64,000 nt of DNA from Chinchilla lanigera (GCF_000276665.1 NW_004955487.1:6810104-6874103); one strand, 5' to 3'. Shown: positions 32,816 to 44,994, counted from the first letter of the stretch. Made by a program: numbers and translations. The notes: generated by a model not told the origin, from the sequence alone.

Positions 32816-32935
32816 AAGACAGGGTCTCACTACATAGGTAAGACTGTCTTTGAACTCACTATATTGCCCAGGCTGGCAGTGAACTCACAGCTTCCTGGGT
32901 GCTGGAATACAGGCATGTACCACCACGCCTAGTTT
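32816..32935 (-). mobile_element. B1 SINE, antisense, abutting the TATC array
   Basis: AAGACAGGGTCTCACTACATAGG, TATTGCCCAGGCTGGCAGTGAACTC and ATACAGGCATGTACCACCACGCC. Its tail position coincides with the TATC array, which probably grew from the A-rich tail. Confidence 0.9.
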
Positions 32936-32939
32936 TCAA

Positions 32940-33180
32940 CTGTCTTTTCTGGTTTAACAAATCTGCCCCATTTCTTGAGCCTTGATATTGGCCTCTACCA
33001 ATGCTGACCCCAATAGTTCAATTCCTTTATTATCTGAGCCCTTGGAGGTCAGGTTCTTCTTGGACTTGTCCACTGAGAAAAGATAGCAACCACAATCACA
33101 GTGTAGCTGTGTTAAATTGAAGTCATTTACAAACCATTTTTCTCATGAAAAGTGTCATAAAAGAGAATTAAAATAATAAT
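32940..33180. other. Unassigned sequence
   Basis: Nothing recognised. Confidence 0.4.
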
Positions 33181-33184
33181 CAGG

Positions 33185-33300
33185 AAAATTCAGATTCTAA
33201 TCTCATTTAGTTTGTGACCTTGGGTATGGCTCTTCTTGCATTTTGATCTAAATTTTCTTCATCTTTTAAACGAAGTTGCCAAACTTGAATTCTTGTTTCA
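33185..33300 (+). mobile_element. MIR fragment
   Basis: TTCAGATTCTAATCTCATTTAGTTTGTGACCTTGGGTATGGCTCTTCTTGC...TTTTCTTCATCTTTTAAACG follows the sense MIR core. Confidence 0.55.
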
Positions 33301-33304
33301 TTGT

Positions 33305-33905
33305 TACATGAGTTCATGTACTGGAAGAGGCCAGGTAAGTAAGAAGTTTTTCCTAAATTAATGATGTCCCTATCAAATCTGTTATGAAAATATGTGCTTC
33401 CTAGAGAATTATCCAGCTAAGCAAATACTATGAAAACATGAGAAATGACATTGGTTTCCTTAATGTCACAAACTGTAAACTAATTTACAAAAAGAAAAAC
33501 GAATTACCCTGGACTAGTGGGAGCCATTTCTCTTGTGCATTTTTCTTCTTCTGAATGGAGTATGTTAGACTGAAATATTCTAGAGAACTCTCAGAGAAGC
33601 TGGATTCTGCCACCAGAAGGGGGGTGTGGTGGAACTGAGTTGTATCCTCTCCATCTCACTGAGAGCTTCCTTCCCCCAGCCTGAAATTCCCCCTGCATTG
33701 TCTCCCACCATCATGCATTCTTTGTCTCAAAGGGAGAGACAGCACTTCTGTCTGAGATTGTCCTTACCCTGGGAGGATTAACCTGGGATCCCAGCCATTG
33801 GTTACCTACCCCTCATGTACTTTCTGAACATTAACCACCAGAAAGAACTTCACTGTCTCTTTGCTCCCTGAACACACAGCTAGGCACCAGCTCTCCAGGT
33901 TTGAG
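33305..33905. other. Unassigned sequence
   Basis: Nothing recognised. Confidence 0.4.
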
Positions 33906-33907
33906 TG

Positions 33908-34320
33908 ATGTCTTAGTTATTTTTCTTTATCACTGAGACACAATGCCCTGCACTCACAGCTTAAAGGAGGAAATGATTATTTGGGATCACATTTTGTGAG
34001 TTCTCAGTCCATACGCAGCTGACTCCAAAGCAGGGTGGCTTGGCAGAGGGGCTTCACAGAGGAGAGCTGCTCATGGCATGGTGGGAAGGAAGCAGAGAGT
34101 GAGGTCAAGTGGGGAGAAGGGAGATAGACCCTGCCTGGCCACACCCGCAGTGACTACCTCCTCTGTCCAGGCTCCATTTCCCAACCTCACTTTAGTTATA
34201 AACTCACCAAGGGGCTAACCAGTGATGAGTGTCATGTCCCAGTGTTCCAATCACCTCCAAATCCCACATATGAGTGCATGAGGTATTGGACATATAGATA
34301 GAAATAATAACTGGAGCCAT
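33908..34320 (+). mobile_element. Rodent interspersed repeat, near full length
   Basis: GTCTTAGTTATTTTTCTTTATCACTGAGACAC, TTCTCAGTCCATACGCAGCTGACTCC, GGCCACACCCGCAGTGACTACCTCC and CAATCACCTCCAAATCCCACATATGAG. The most complete copy of the family seen at 2635, 24410, 31037 and 31503. Confidence 0.7.
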
Positions 34321-34324
34321 ACAG

Positions 34325-34870
34325 AGGTCCCAGAAATCTCCCTCCATCCTAATATTCCTAGGATGAAGAGAAGAAAATAAGGGTTGAATTCCCTGGTCAT
34401 TAAAATTCCTTCCTAGACTGCTGAGTTCCTGTGAATTTGAACAGATTAATCTAAGAATCAGTGTTCAAACTTCATTGGGAGACAGGGGAAACTGCAGAGT
34501 CTTACAGGAGAAGGCAGGTGACATAGAAATGCCTCCAGGCACTGCAAAGTTTGACAGGCATAAGAGCCTGAGATTTGAAAGACACCTAATGTGAACATGA
34601 GTCAGCATCAGATAACTAAAAAAGTTAAATAATTAAGCTCACTTAATAGCTACCTGATTATCTAGATTTGGATTTAATTAACATTTCTAATCTCTCTTTG
34701 TCAGCAGCTATATATTATTCAATTTAAAAGTAGAGAACTTTCATTACTTAAAAAAATCAGTCATTTTGCAGCTTACCTATGAATTCATGTACAAATTGAG
34801 CAATGAAGCTATTGTCTCCCCAAATTTTCCACTTCCCCCTCTCAAAACTTTATAACTAATATTTTTAAGA

Positions 34871-34917
<47 letters not shown>

Positions 34918-35465
34918 TTGGGGCATCCTAATGATTATTTTTTAAAGGTAAGATTGGAATGCAAATGATATCTTGAACTTAATTCATTAAGGGAGAAGTC
35001 ACCCAACTTTTTGGCAGCAGGAACTGGTTTTGTAGAAGACAGTTCTTTGGAGGATGACATGTGACAGGGTGTGAGTGTGTGGGTGGTTTCCAGATGATTC
35101 AGAGAAGCTGCACACTTAGAGTGTGCATGTGTGGTTCCCAGTAAGGTTTGAGTTCCTATGAGAATCTAATGCCCCAATGACCTGACAGGAGATGGGACTC
35201 AGGTGCTGATGGAGCAGCTGGAAACAGAGACCAATGGCTGCCTCAGCCATTTCTCACCTTTGCTGTGGACCCTGATTCTTAGCGGGCCACAGACTAATAC
35301 CAATCTGTGGCCCAAGGACTGAGTCCCCCCACATTACATGACATTACATACTGAATGACAGGTCCATTTTTAGGGAGACAGAGGTAGAAGTGGTAGGGCT
35401 TAACCAGAGCTGGTGATGATCCTTCAGGGGTTCCCAGGAAATGAGGAAGACAGACTACTAAATAA
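34325..35465. other. Unassigned sequence with a GA array
   Basis: GA dinucleotide array at 34871-34917 with one AAAG interruption. Otherwise nothing recognised. Confidence 0.5.
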
Positions 35466-35692
35466 GTACCATTCAAAGCTGGGCCATACCTGTAATCCCA
35501 GAACTCTGGGAAGCTCAAGCAGGAATGTCACATGTTCCTGTAAAGCCTGGGCAACAGAGTGCTTAGAGAGGCCCTGTCTTAAAAAAATGAAAACAGATTG
35601 GTGTTGTAGCTCAATATAAAGGCTCTAGGTCCAAACTCTAGCACCAAAAAAATAAATGAATATATGAATGAATGAATAAATAAATAAATAGC
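35466..35692 (+). mobile_element. B1-ID dimeric SINE with AATA/AATG tail array
   Basis: GGGCCATACCTGTAATCCCAG, GGCCCTGTCTTAAAAAAATG and GGTGTTGTAGCTCAATATAAAGG. The tail is expanded to an AATG/AATA array (35650-35692). Confidence 0.85.
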
Positions 35693-35699
35693 ACCCAGG

Positions 35700-36790
35700 G
35701 TGAAGTCAGTACAAGATCTGCAAAGGAGTACAGTATGATTTTCCCCATGGTCTGGCACAGTATCTGGGGAGGAACACAGGGCATAGTGCCTGGGGATTAG
35801 GCCCCAAGGGCCTAAGTAGAATGTGTCACATATAACAGGCCAGAAATTCTAAAGCTACTAAGCATCTCAGTTGATCATAAACCGTGCCTTGGTGTATTAC
35901 CTTAATACAAATTACTTTAGAAAGAGTGGACATGTATGAAAAACCTGGGGGAGGGGCAAATACGATGTAAGCCTAGATTACAGAAAAATAAGATTTAAGT
36001 TTGTAAGTGCTCTGGGCAGGAAGTGGGGGAAGGGGAGTAAGGACATTAACCAAGCACCCTGACAGATGTAGAATCTAAAAGGAGGGAAAGAAGGGCTGGG
36101 AGAGGAGATGCTGCATGCTAGGTTTTCTTGTGGGGAGTATGGGGAGACATAAGGTATAGTGTGAAGGTGGAAAACCTTGAGTGCCAGGCTAAGGAATGTG
36201 GATTTTTTCTGTTAAATTTTTGCAAAGCTAAATCACTCATGTACCAAATAAATTGAATGGTTTTGAATAAAAGCTGGGTTTCTGTTTTACTTATTCTACT
36301 CCAAAGAGCCAATAAGATGACCTGCAAAACTGATGCTCTTTTCTATAAATATACATCCTTATTTTCTCCCATTTTTCATAAATAATTCCCATTTTTCTTC
36401 TCAAAAGTGTCCTGGGGTAGATGATAAGTTGTGTGGAACCTGGATACACCTCACATCACACTGGAAGATGCCACCACACCTCCAATGTCTCCAACCTATG
36501 AAGTACCTTGTTCTCTTACAGGTTGGTCTTTGCTTAGTGCTTATTTGGCCTGGCCTCTTCTCTCTATCAGATGCTATTTTTGCATATGGTGCTACGTTTT
36601 TGGCCTTAACTTCAAAGGCTCTGGAAAATGATTCATTTCTAGACAAACTTCCCAGCAGAAGCTTAGTCCTGACTCAGCATCAGAATTAAATCCTTTAACA
36701 GGTGTGCCAAGCAGCCAAAAGCCAATAGCACAAAAGGAAATCTTTGGGGGTGTAAACGCAGGTATTAGGAGGGCTGGATATGACAAAAAT
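35700..36790. other. Unassigned sequence
   Basis: Nothing recognised. The 118-codon frame at 36333-36689 overlaps three other frames and has no family signature. Confidence 0.4.
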
Positions 36791-36799
36791 ATATTGTAA

Positions 36800-36950
36800 A
36801 CGTTGAAACTCACCCCCCAAAATGTGAAACTAGGGGTATGGCCAGGTAAGAGAAGTGCGAAAAATGATCAGAGTATGTTATGTGCCTGTACGAATCTGTT
36901 CAAATAAAACCAATTAATCTGTATAACCCTTGAACAAAAAGCAAAGCCAT
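36800..36950 (+). mobile_element. L1 3' terminal fragment
   Basis: CAGAGTATGTTATGTGCCTGTACGAATCTG...AAAACCAATTAATCTGTATAACCC resembles the last part of rodent L1 3' ends (tatgttatac-atgtatgaaa ... aaacccattaatctgtataa). Borders uncertain. Confidence 0.4.
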
Positions 36951-37204
36951 GATTTTGAATGCAGGTGAGTAGGGGCGTGTAAGCTATAGAAGTGGGTGGC
37001 CTGTGGGTAGTGTTCTAGACTGTGATAGAGATGCAGGTTACAAGGGTGTGGTTACTTGGTGAAATTCCAATGAGGCAAAGGTCTACGATTCGTGAACTTT
37101 TACAGGTTTATATTATGTGTTAAGTTAAAAGCAGTTAAACCTTCTCAGTGTTTAAATAGAATCCATTTGATTTCCTTAGCATTTACACAGTCCATTCGGG
37201 TCTT

Positions 37205-37450
37205 TTTCAAAGTTTTGTTTTATTAGTATGTGCGTGGTGCATAGTGGTTACATTCCTCATGGGGAGCTGGCACATGTGCATAACACATCTTCCTTCTCCT
37301 TCAGTCCCCTTCCCAGCCTCTCCCTCCATTTTTGGGTCCCCTTCCCATTTTTCAAAAGACCTATCTGGTTGCTAGTTTATTTTGCAGCTTACTTTTGCTC
37401 TTCTTTATTTTGGGTGAGAACACATTACCTGCACAATGCATAGGGCTGCT
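37205..37450 (-). mobile_element. L1 3' end, antisense
   Basis: GTGCATAGTGGTTACATTCCTC, a pyrimidine-rich core (37290-37360) and TTGGGTGAGAACACATTACCTGC have the antisense layout of an L1 3' UTR, like 15085-15561. Confidence 0.45.
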
Positions 37451-37454
37451 CAAA

Positions 37455-38288
37455 ACCTTCATCTGAAAACACCATCTCCCCACTCCTGACTTCCCATGCC
37501 TGCAGTGAGAGTTAGGTTGGTCTTGACCCTGATAGCCAGTGAATAGAATTTAATGCTCAGTATCCAACTGAGCAGAATTCAGTGAACGTGAATAGAAATA
37601 TCGCTAGGGTCAGTGGAGTAACAGGCCCCATGGGAAGAGTTTGAGCTTCTAGGTGCTACTGAACCTGAGCAAGGGGGAGCGGTCTCTGAGGGAGTCCAGA
37701 AAGGCTGCTGGTTCAGATGTGCAATGGAAGGAAAGCAGCCTTACCTCCGTGAGCTAGGCATTATTCAAAAAGGAATGCCCAACACTCACTGATCTACCCT
37801 CTCGACCCTCAGGAGATCTGCATGAAGGCTTGACCTTTAGTCTACACTGCCCTAACCACTGTGAGTCAACACTTGGCCATTTGATCTTCTGTTCTATGGA
37901 CTTTCTATGAGGACATGGCCCAGGCATCACAATTTCTGTGTTGCCAACATAATTGGTGTGCTTTGCTTTGGCTTCAATTCTTCCCACATATACTGCATGC
38001 TAAGGAGAATGGAACAATGGAAGTATTGTCATCTGCTGTACCCTAGTAATTTTAGTCTTCATGCTGGGCACATTGCACAAATAATACCATGCGATACTCA
38101 CAAGCAAATAAGCAGGAAAAGGTGGTATCAATGAATTCTTTTAGAGGAACGACGGGAGACTCAAACTGTTTTTTGAGAAACTGCTCCAGGAATGGATAAG
38201 TCGAAGTAGGTTCTGAATGTCAGCTCAGAAGTGGGCTTAAAATGCCAGCTCCTCACAGACAACACACTGACTCACAGACCTGCTCTGT
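37455..38288. other. Unassigned sequence
   Basis: Nothing recognised. Confidence 0.4.
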
Positions 38289-38289
38289 T

Positions 38290-38462
38290 ACCTGGACTTG
38301 ATGGCACCCGCCTGTCATTTCAGCATGCTGAGGGGCTGAGGCAGAAAGATGTCAAGTTTGAGCCCAGCCTGGGCAATTTAGTGACTTAGCAAGACCTTGT
38401 CTCAAAAAGAAAAATATGCCTCAGTGCAAAAGGCTTGGGTTCAATCCTCAGGATTAGAAAAT
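38290..38462 (+). mobile_element. B1-ID dimeric SINE
   Basis: TTGATGGCACCCGCCTGTCATTTCAGCATGCTGAGG, ACTTAGCAAGACCTTGTCTC and GCCTCAGTGCAAAAGGCTTGGGTTCAATCC. Confidence 0.9.
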
Positions 38463-38464
38463 AA

Positions 38465-39195
38465 AAGCCATGTGAATTACACTTGATTTGGGCACTCCCA
38501 GGAGATTATAGTAGGGGAATGGCCAAAGGCACATAACCCATGCTGACCTGCAGCAGGGCTTTGGGAAAGAAATCCTTCAGGATTCAATCCAAGAATCCTG
38601 TTGCCTGAGAATCTCCCCAGCAAGATTCCCATCAGAATTATTCTCTACACTAAATCACAGAGCCCAGATGAATGTGTCTGTGTGTGTACACAGAGGGGTG
38701 CACACTTACTTTTAGGTTTTGCAATTATCTCTCTCTTGTCTTTTTTCTCAGAGTGTGGTGTTTTCGGATGGAGACAGATGAGATATATGCATGGGGAAGT
38801 GATAATTAATTACTATGACCCCAGTACAAAGCCCAGTGTGCAACATATAATTAGCAAAATAAAAGTCTAATGAGTGGATACATGGAGGACAGAGAGAGAG
38901 AGTTCAATGATCTGTTATATTTGTTGACTATAATGTGTCCTGTGTCAAAATGTCCTATGTTCTATTGGACTGCATATTTTAACAAGTTAATACATTGTTA
39001 AAAATGTCATTAAATATGGTGCTAACTGGGTAACTTCTCCTTCACTATATTTTTGTTCAAGGAATAATCCCTGAGTATCTGTTAGGACCCAGTTTGTACC
39101 TAATGTGTTAGAAGTAGATGTAAAACAAGGAGACTTCCAAGGTTACAGTTGGTTTAGTGACTTTATCATTACGATTCTTATGATTATGATTGTTA
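38465..39195. other. Unassigned sequence
   Basis: AT-rich; nothing recognised. Confidence 0.4.
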
Positions 39196-39199
39196 TTAT

Positions 39200-39392
39200 T
39201 TGGCAATACCGAGGATTAAACCCAGGGTCTCTGCACTGAGCTTCATCCCCAGCTCTCCTGATCCTTTTTTTTTTTTTAATTTTGAGACAAGTCCTCACTA
39301 TGCTGCTTAAATTTTCCAGGATGGCTTCAGATCTACAATCCTCCTGTCTCAGCCTCCCAGAATGCTGGGGTTCCAGGTGTGCACCCTATCTA
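39200..39392 (-). mobile_element. B1-ID dimeric SINE, antisense
   Basis: GGCAATACCGAGGATTAAACCC (ID end complement), a T-rich linker, then TTTTGAGACAAGTCCTCACTATGC and CTGTCTCAGCCTCCCAGAATGCTGG (B1 complement). Confidence 0.9.
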
Positions 39393-39394
39393 AC

Positions 39395-40545
39395 TAGCTG
39401 AGTGCCTTGATAGAGGTGCCTTTCACCACTCATCCTGTTTATGGAGATTGTGGGCTACAGTTCTTAACTAGCATACATAAGTGTTGCTTCACCAGGCCAG
39501 CAAGTGTGTGCATAGAATTCTGGTCAACAGGGAACTCGGGGTTCTGCTCTGCTGCTGGGTGTAATCACCAAGTGAGCAGGAAGAAGGCGAGTTGCCCTGT
39601 TGTCCAGAACATAACTGCCACCAGGACTCACCTTGTGTATAATTAGGTCCAAAATTTTTAGCAAAAGAGCATGGGATGATGAATTTCCTATGCTATAACA
39701 AGGATCTGGATGAATAAACAGACACTCCTGCCACCCTCTCTCTGTTTCCCTGAGGATTTTCCTGCCATGTGGGTTGGAGTAGAACATAGTTTTGCAGCTT
39801 TTCCAGATTTTCTATCCCAGCAAATATGAACACTAGCGAGAAAAAGACAAAAATATGCTCTTTTTAAAAGGAAGGAGAGCTCTCATCTGCCTTTGTCCTT
39901 GGAATCACAACCCAGGGTGAGGTCAGTATGTTGTCAGTCTGGAGACAGGACATTGGAGACTTGCACACAGGCTCTTGTGGCTGTGACCAAGGGGCAAGGC
40001 AGTGTCAGGTTACAGAGGGTAAAGCTGCTTTATGACACTCCTGGGACACTAGAAGGACAGGACTGAGGTCTGGGGATCTGGAGGCCCAGCTGCAGGTGGC
40101 ACACGGACCTGGCAGATCTTGGTCCAAGGGACTCTGGCCAGATCTATGTGCTGGCATCTCACAGGAAGCCAGGCTCCTCCTGGGACAAGCCCAGATGGAT
40201 CAGTTCATGCTTCACCTTTGTCCTCTTTGCTTGTGAATTAAGCCATGAACTTCCTGCCATGGGACATCCTACAACCAGAGAATGTTGACCTGATAGCAAG
40301 GTAAGCTTATTATCCAGAAAGTAAAGATTAAAGATAAAGTCCAAGGAGACGATATTCCCCACAGTCCTTACTCTCTGAGGCAGGAGAGAAGATGGCATCC
40401 ACAGCAGCCCAGCCTTGCTGGGTTGGATGTGGGAGCTATGGTCATGGACATGGAATGTGAAGACAGTCAGCCCTAACTCTTTCTCAAGTTTCCTTCAATG
40501 ACAAAAATCTTCCAAAGCTTTCAAAAAGAGAGCAACTCAATGTGT
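39395..40545. other. Unassigned sequence
   Basis: Nothing recognised; moderate GC from 39900 to 40450. Confidence 0.4.
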
Positions 40546-40547
40546 GT

Positions 40548-40585
40548 GTTGGCTAGGGCTTTCCAAAGGACAGAATCAATAGAAT

Positions 40586-40632
<47 letters not shown>

Positions 40633-41160
40633 CAGATGATAGATAATAGATAGATTAGATAGATGATAGATGCATGGATAGATGGATGAGGTAGACATAC
40701 AGGATCGGAGGCAGGAGAGTACCCAATGGCTGTCTGTGCACTGAAGAACTGGAGAGTCCAGTATCTGCCCAGTAAAAGACACTGAAAGCTACCGAACAAG
40801 AGGGATCAAGGTTGCAGCACCAGTCCAAGAAGCTTCCTGGAAGCTCTCTGGAGAGTTGCTGCTAAGAATCTGCACGGAAAAGCTGAGGAAACTGGAGTCT
40901 GCTATCTATAGGTGACAGCAGAAGCAAAGGCGAATCTGTTCAAGCAAAGTGGAGCTTCTGATAAAACATGCCCCTTTCTTCCTTCTTTCCTTTTTCACTC
41001 TACCTAGGCCACAGCTCACTGGATGGTGCTACCCATAATCAGGCCAGGTCTTCCTTCTCTGTGGGCTGGCCTGGAAATGCCCACAGCCACACCCAGAACT
41101 CTGCTTTACTGATATGTTTGGTGTTTCTTAATCCAGTCAAGTTGACACACCACGATTAAA
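40548..41160 (+). mobile_element. 'GTTCTCC.AAGAAA'-family repeat with an internal GATA array
   Basis: GCTAGGGCTTTCCAAAGGACAGAATCAATAG, then a GATA array (40588-40685, with variants), CCAGTATCTGCCCAGTAAAAG, CTGGAAGCTCTCTGGAGAGTTGC, GGATGGTGCTACCCATAATCAGGCC and the close ATCCAGTCAAGTTGACACACCACGATTAA. Shares order with 42364-42850 and the opening of 15562-15955. Confidence 0.75.
40588..40685. repeat. GATA tetranucleotide microsatellite
   Basis: About eleven perfect GATA units, then imperfect GATGATAGATAATAGATTAGATAG variants. Minus-strand YLSIYLSI frames are its translation. Confidence 0.95.
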
Positions 41161-41184
41161 AGTCGCAAGAGTTTTGAAATAAAA

Positions 41185-41245
41185 AAGAAGCCAGGGTCTC
41201 ATTATATTACCCAGGCAGTGGGGTTGAAGCTTGTGATCATTTTTG
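41185..41245 (-). mobile_element. B1 fragment, antisense
   Basis: AGCCAGGGTCTCATTATATTACCCAGGCAG...GAAGCTTGTGATCA is a short piece of a B1 complement. Confidence 0.5.
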
Positions 41246-41249
41246 CTGT

Positions 41250-42045
41250 CAACCAGCAAGTCGTTTCACGCCCACAGTCTTTGTGGTTTCCATCCCTTAG
41301 GTGGGAATGATAATAGTCTGGCATTTTTCTGTAAGAAGCTGACCTTCTTTATGACAAACTACTGGAAGTGTTAGCTATTATCAAGGACAGTAGATACCAG
41401 CCACAACTTAGAATTCCATCCCTTGTCCATTCCAGGATGTCTTCTCCCTACTTCCTTCTTTCCAGTGACCCATGAGATGCTGAGAGATTTCCAGGAGAAG
41501 CCTGTCAAGAAGACCTTGAGCCTTACCATACCAGGAGCATCCAGGGTAGGTTGCTTTAGTGTCTAAACTTAAAATGTAGTTGAATAAATCCCCTCCAGGG
41601 CCAGTCCAGTAGGCTCCATTTTGGCCCATCTTTTGGTGAGGTTCTCTAGGGTTGTGGTGTCTGTCTTGCTGTGTGCTCCATCCACACCATAACCCTGGCC
41701 CCTGCAGATGCTCCATAAATGTTGTGTGACTCATGAATGTTGTGGGACTTGTGAGTACTGTGTCCACAGGGAGCCCCATGGAAAACCAGCGCACTGCTTC
41801 TATATCCTTGAGTTGCCTAGTGCTGCACTTGAAACAAAGCCAGCCCTTCTCCAGGCTGTCCATTGTGACCATTTTCTACACAACAGCTTATTTTCATGGG
41901 ACTGAAGTTTCTATGCATCTATAGCTATACCACCCTGTGCACATCCAATCACATGTGAAGTTTCCACTCTATCCTTGTAAGTATAGCTGTCAACCAACAA
42001 ACAATATTTAACAGTAATAAACCCCAGAGTGGTAAACTATAGAGA
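41250..42045. other. Unassigned sequence
   Basis: Nothing recognised. The 154-codon minus-strand frame (41408-41872) is overlapped by plus-strand frames and matches no family. Confidence 0.4.
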
Positions 42046-42049
42046 CCCT

Positions 42050-42205
42050 GTTAAATGACCTGGATTTAAGTCCTAACTCTGCTACTAGCTGGGTGATTTC
42101 AGTGAGTTATTTGCCTCTCTGAGTCTTACTTTACTCATCTATTAATGAGAACATACAAGTACCTACACTTTGGAGAATGTTTGACAATCGAAATGTGAAA
42201 ATTGA
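42050..42205 (+). mobile_element. MIR, well preserved
   Basis: GACCTGGATTTAAGTCCTAACTCTGCTACTAGCTGGGTGATTTC, TTTGCCTCTCTGAGTCTTACTTTACTCATC and AGTACCTACACTT reproduce the MIR landmarks in order. Confidence 0.85.
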
Positions 42206-42363
42206 TACCAAAGTCTCCAAGTGTGTGGCAAGTGGCTAGTGCTCTGTTAGGAGAACAATGCCTGAGCTTCTGAGACAAGCGACCTTCATCCACGAGCCAT
42301 GGGGAGAGAGTATGGCAAGTCTCTCTAAGTCATGGATGCAGACAGAGGCTGCAAGCCTGCTGT

Positions 42364-42850
42364 ATTAGTTGGGGTTCTCTGGAGGAATAGACTCAATAAA
42401 AATGTACATATAACTGCACAATTGGATTTAGTGGGTGAGATTACAGGACTGAAGCAGGAGATTCCACAGTGGGCATCTGTGCTGGAGAGCCAGAGGATCC
42501 CTCAGCTGCTCAGCCCAAGAACACTGAAACTGCACAACCAGAAGGATAAAACATGTAGCACCAGTTCAAGGTCAAAGGCCTGGAAACTCATTGAAGAGTC
42601 ACTGGTGCAAGTTTATGGTAAAAGCTTAGAGAAACTGAAGACTGGTGTCCAAAGGCAACAGCAGCAATGGGCGTGCCCTCTCAGGAAGACTGGAGCTCTT
42701 CAAAACAGGGACATTTCCTTCTTTCCCTTTTTATTACATCCAGGCTATAAGAAAATTGGTTGGTGCTGCCCACATCTGGGCTGGGTCTTCCCCTTCAGTT
42801 TGCTGGCTTACATGTCAATCATCCATAGAACTGCTCCATTAGTCTAGAAC
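42364..42850 (+). mobile_element. 'GTTCTCC.AAGAAA'-family repeat without a microsatellite
   Basis: GTATTAGTTGGGGTTCTCTGGAGGAATAGACTCAATAAA, ACTGGTGCAAGTTTATGGTAAAAGC, CATCCAGGCTATAAG and GGTTGGTGCTGCCCACATCTGGGCTGGGTC. Same family as 40548-41160 but with no GATA array at the homologous point. It accounts for the 171-codon frame 42332-42847. Confidence 0.75.
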
Positions 42851-42854
42851 TACC

Positions 42855-44990
42855 TCAATTCACTCAAGATGGGAGATTACTCTTCAGGGTTCCTCTGCTG
42901 GACTCAGGCCTGGCACACAATCAATGCTATATGTAGAAATGAGCTCCTGACGCAAATCCACAGCCATCCTCAATGTCCCTGCAGATGTCCCTGGAGAACT
43001 TCAAAACCAGAATGCCAGTTTAGAACCCACAAATTACCATGGTTCCATCTGCTCAAGGATGTCAACCCCTGTTGTCCACCTCTGCCAGAAACCCAGACCC
43101 TTCTGGTCCCCTGCATTCTGCTGAGTCAAGTGATCATCAAGTCCTCCTGAATCTGTTTTCTTATGAAAACCAGACCCAGCATGCTTCCTCCAGCTCCTCT
43201 GCCAAGCAGGCTTCAATGTGCCGTTCACTTCAGTGGGTCTTCTCATCTCTAGTCTCCATACTGGAACTATGAGGAAGTCCCTCCCTTCCCTTGATCACAG
43301 CTATGGAAATGAACATCCAACCACCAAAAGTGGCCACACCCCATTGTGCTCAACTCCTTGTGTGGCCTCTGCCCTGATCATGGTTGCAGCATCTGGGAGC
43401 CACCTTACAGCCTCCTCCCCACCACACATCCTTGGGTCTAGCAGCAGAGCCCTCAGTAACCACTGTACTGGTCATCGAGCTTAGAATTCCCCTCCTGATA
43501 ATGCTGCCATGTATGAGGCTCATCTGACCTCCACTTCCTGTGGGCTCTCCTCCTTGGCATTTAGGATAAATCCCCCTCCTGAAGCCCTCTGATGCTAGGT
43601 CTGCATATACATATGAGGGAGGATCTTCCAGGTGGATCAAATTATTGTGGCGAGGGCTTGCGGACTCTGAAAGCTCTCTGCAAATGAAACACTGACACCA
43701 CAGCTAGAGAATGAAGAGTCACTGCTTCCGTGGGAAGCACTTTAGGTGAGAAATGCCCACAACAGCACAGAAAAATAGGCTCACCCATCACTGCCTCTCA
43801 GTTAATCTAGAGCACACAGAAGCCAAGCGGGGAAAGAAAGCAGACAGTAATTTCAAAGACAGGAGAATTTCCAAGCACAAGGATATCTTTGGGCTTGTTG
43901 GAGGCTTCTCCATGTGAATCAGGTTACCTGGAGATGATACACTTGGTGTTAAGTGCTACTTTGCCTTGGCCACAAAGATGAATTCTAACTTGCTGTAAAT
44001 AGAATGGAGAGAGCTTTGGTGCTACATTATTTATTGCATATTCCATTTGCCTCCAAGCAATGATGTTTTTTAGGTTCCACAAAGGTAGCTGTGCAGAGTC
44101 TATTGTCATTACATAAAGGAAATTCTGAGAGTTCACCTTATAAAATATAAATTAGTCATTCATTAACCACTGAAGAGCACAGGGGGTGATTCCATCATGG
44201 CTGTGGAGGAAACTAGAAATAGATGCAGTGTCTTTTCTCTACAAGGAGTTCTAGATTGGCCCCAAAGTGCTACTCAGCCAGTTTTTCCAATTGTGTAGAA
44301 TATGCAAAAAACAAACTCCTCTCTCTTTTGCTTAGTGAACCCAAAGCAGGTTCCAAACCCATACAGAGAAACTTGGCACTGAAGCTTGCTTTGAGTTGAA
44401 GCTGAAATAAGAAAAGACCATTTGTAAAACCTCATTCCATAAACAACAGAGCAGCAGAGCTTTCCACCTGACTCTGTCACTACCACAGGTGGGGATTCAG
44501 GGAGACCCTGCACAGAGAGACCCCCTCCCTTGGAGATGTAGATATTTTCCAAGAAAGCATCTCTTGCCCTTGAACTTCTATTCTTTTTCTTGCTTCTACT
44601 TTCTTTGATCATCTCTTTTTTCAGTTAAATGATGTCTGCATCTATTTGGTGTTCAGTTTGCAAAACATGCATGGATCCCTGTTGTGAGTGGACATGGCAT
44701 GCACAGGGGACTGACCCATGGCCCCTCATCAGCTGCTGGGCTCCTCTGCTCAGCCGCCCCCCTGACACAGCCTTTCTATTGGAAGTCGACCTCTCCCTAG
44801 AGCTCAGCTCAGATTTCCCTTACTCTGCAAGCCCTTCCAGAATCTCTGGATGCATCCAGTCCCTCTGACCCCACCTGGAACCCCTGCATCTGTGCTCTCA
44901 GTGTTCTCAGGGCATCTCCAGATCCCATGGAATTCTAGTGTCCACTTCCCACCATTGGCAAGCTGTGGGTAGGCTTTTTGTTTGCTTTGC
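42855..44990. other. Unassigned sequence
   Basis: No gene recognised. 43030-43480 and 44800-44890 have a C/T-rich character like old L2 3' regions (CCCTTCCAGAATCTCTGG...CCCTCTGACC), but not enough to call. Confidence 0.4.
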
Positions 44991-44994
44991 TTTT

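Noticed and set aside
32559..32932. Tyr-Leu-Ser-Ile repeat proteins
   Set aside because: Pure translation of the TATC microsatellite; the same applies to the minus-strand frames at 40521-40799.
41408..41872. 154-codon minus-strand open frame
   Set aside because: Opposed by frames on the other strand and lacking any known motif.
42332..42847. 171-codon plus-strand open frame
   Set aside because: Coincides with a dispersed repeat copy (42364-42850).
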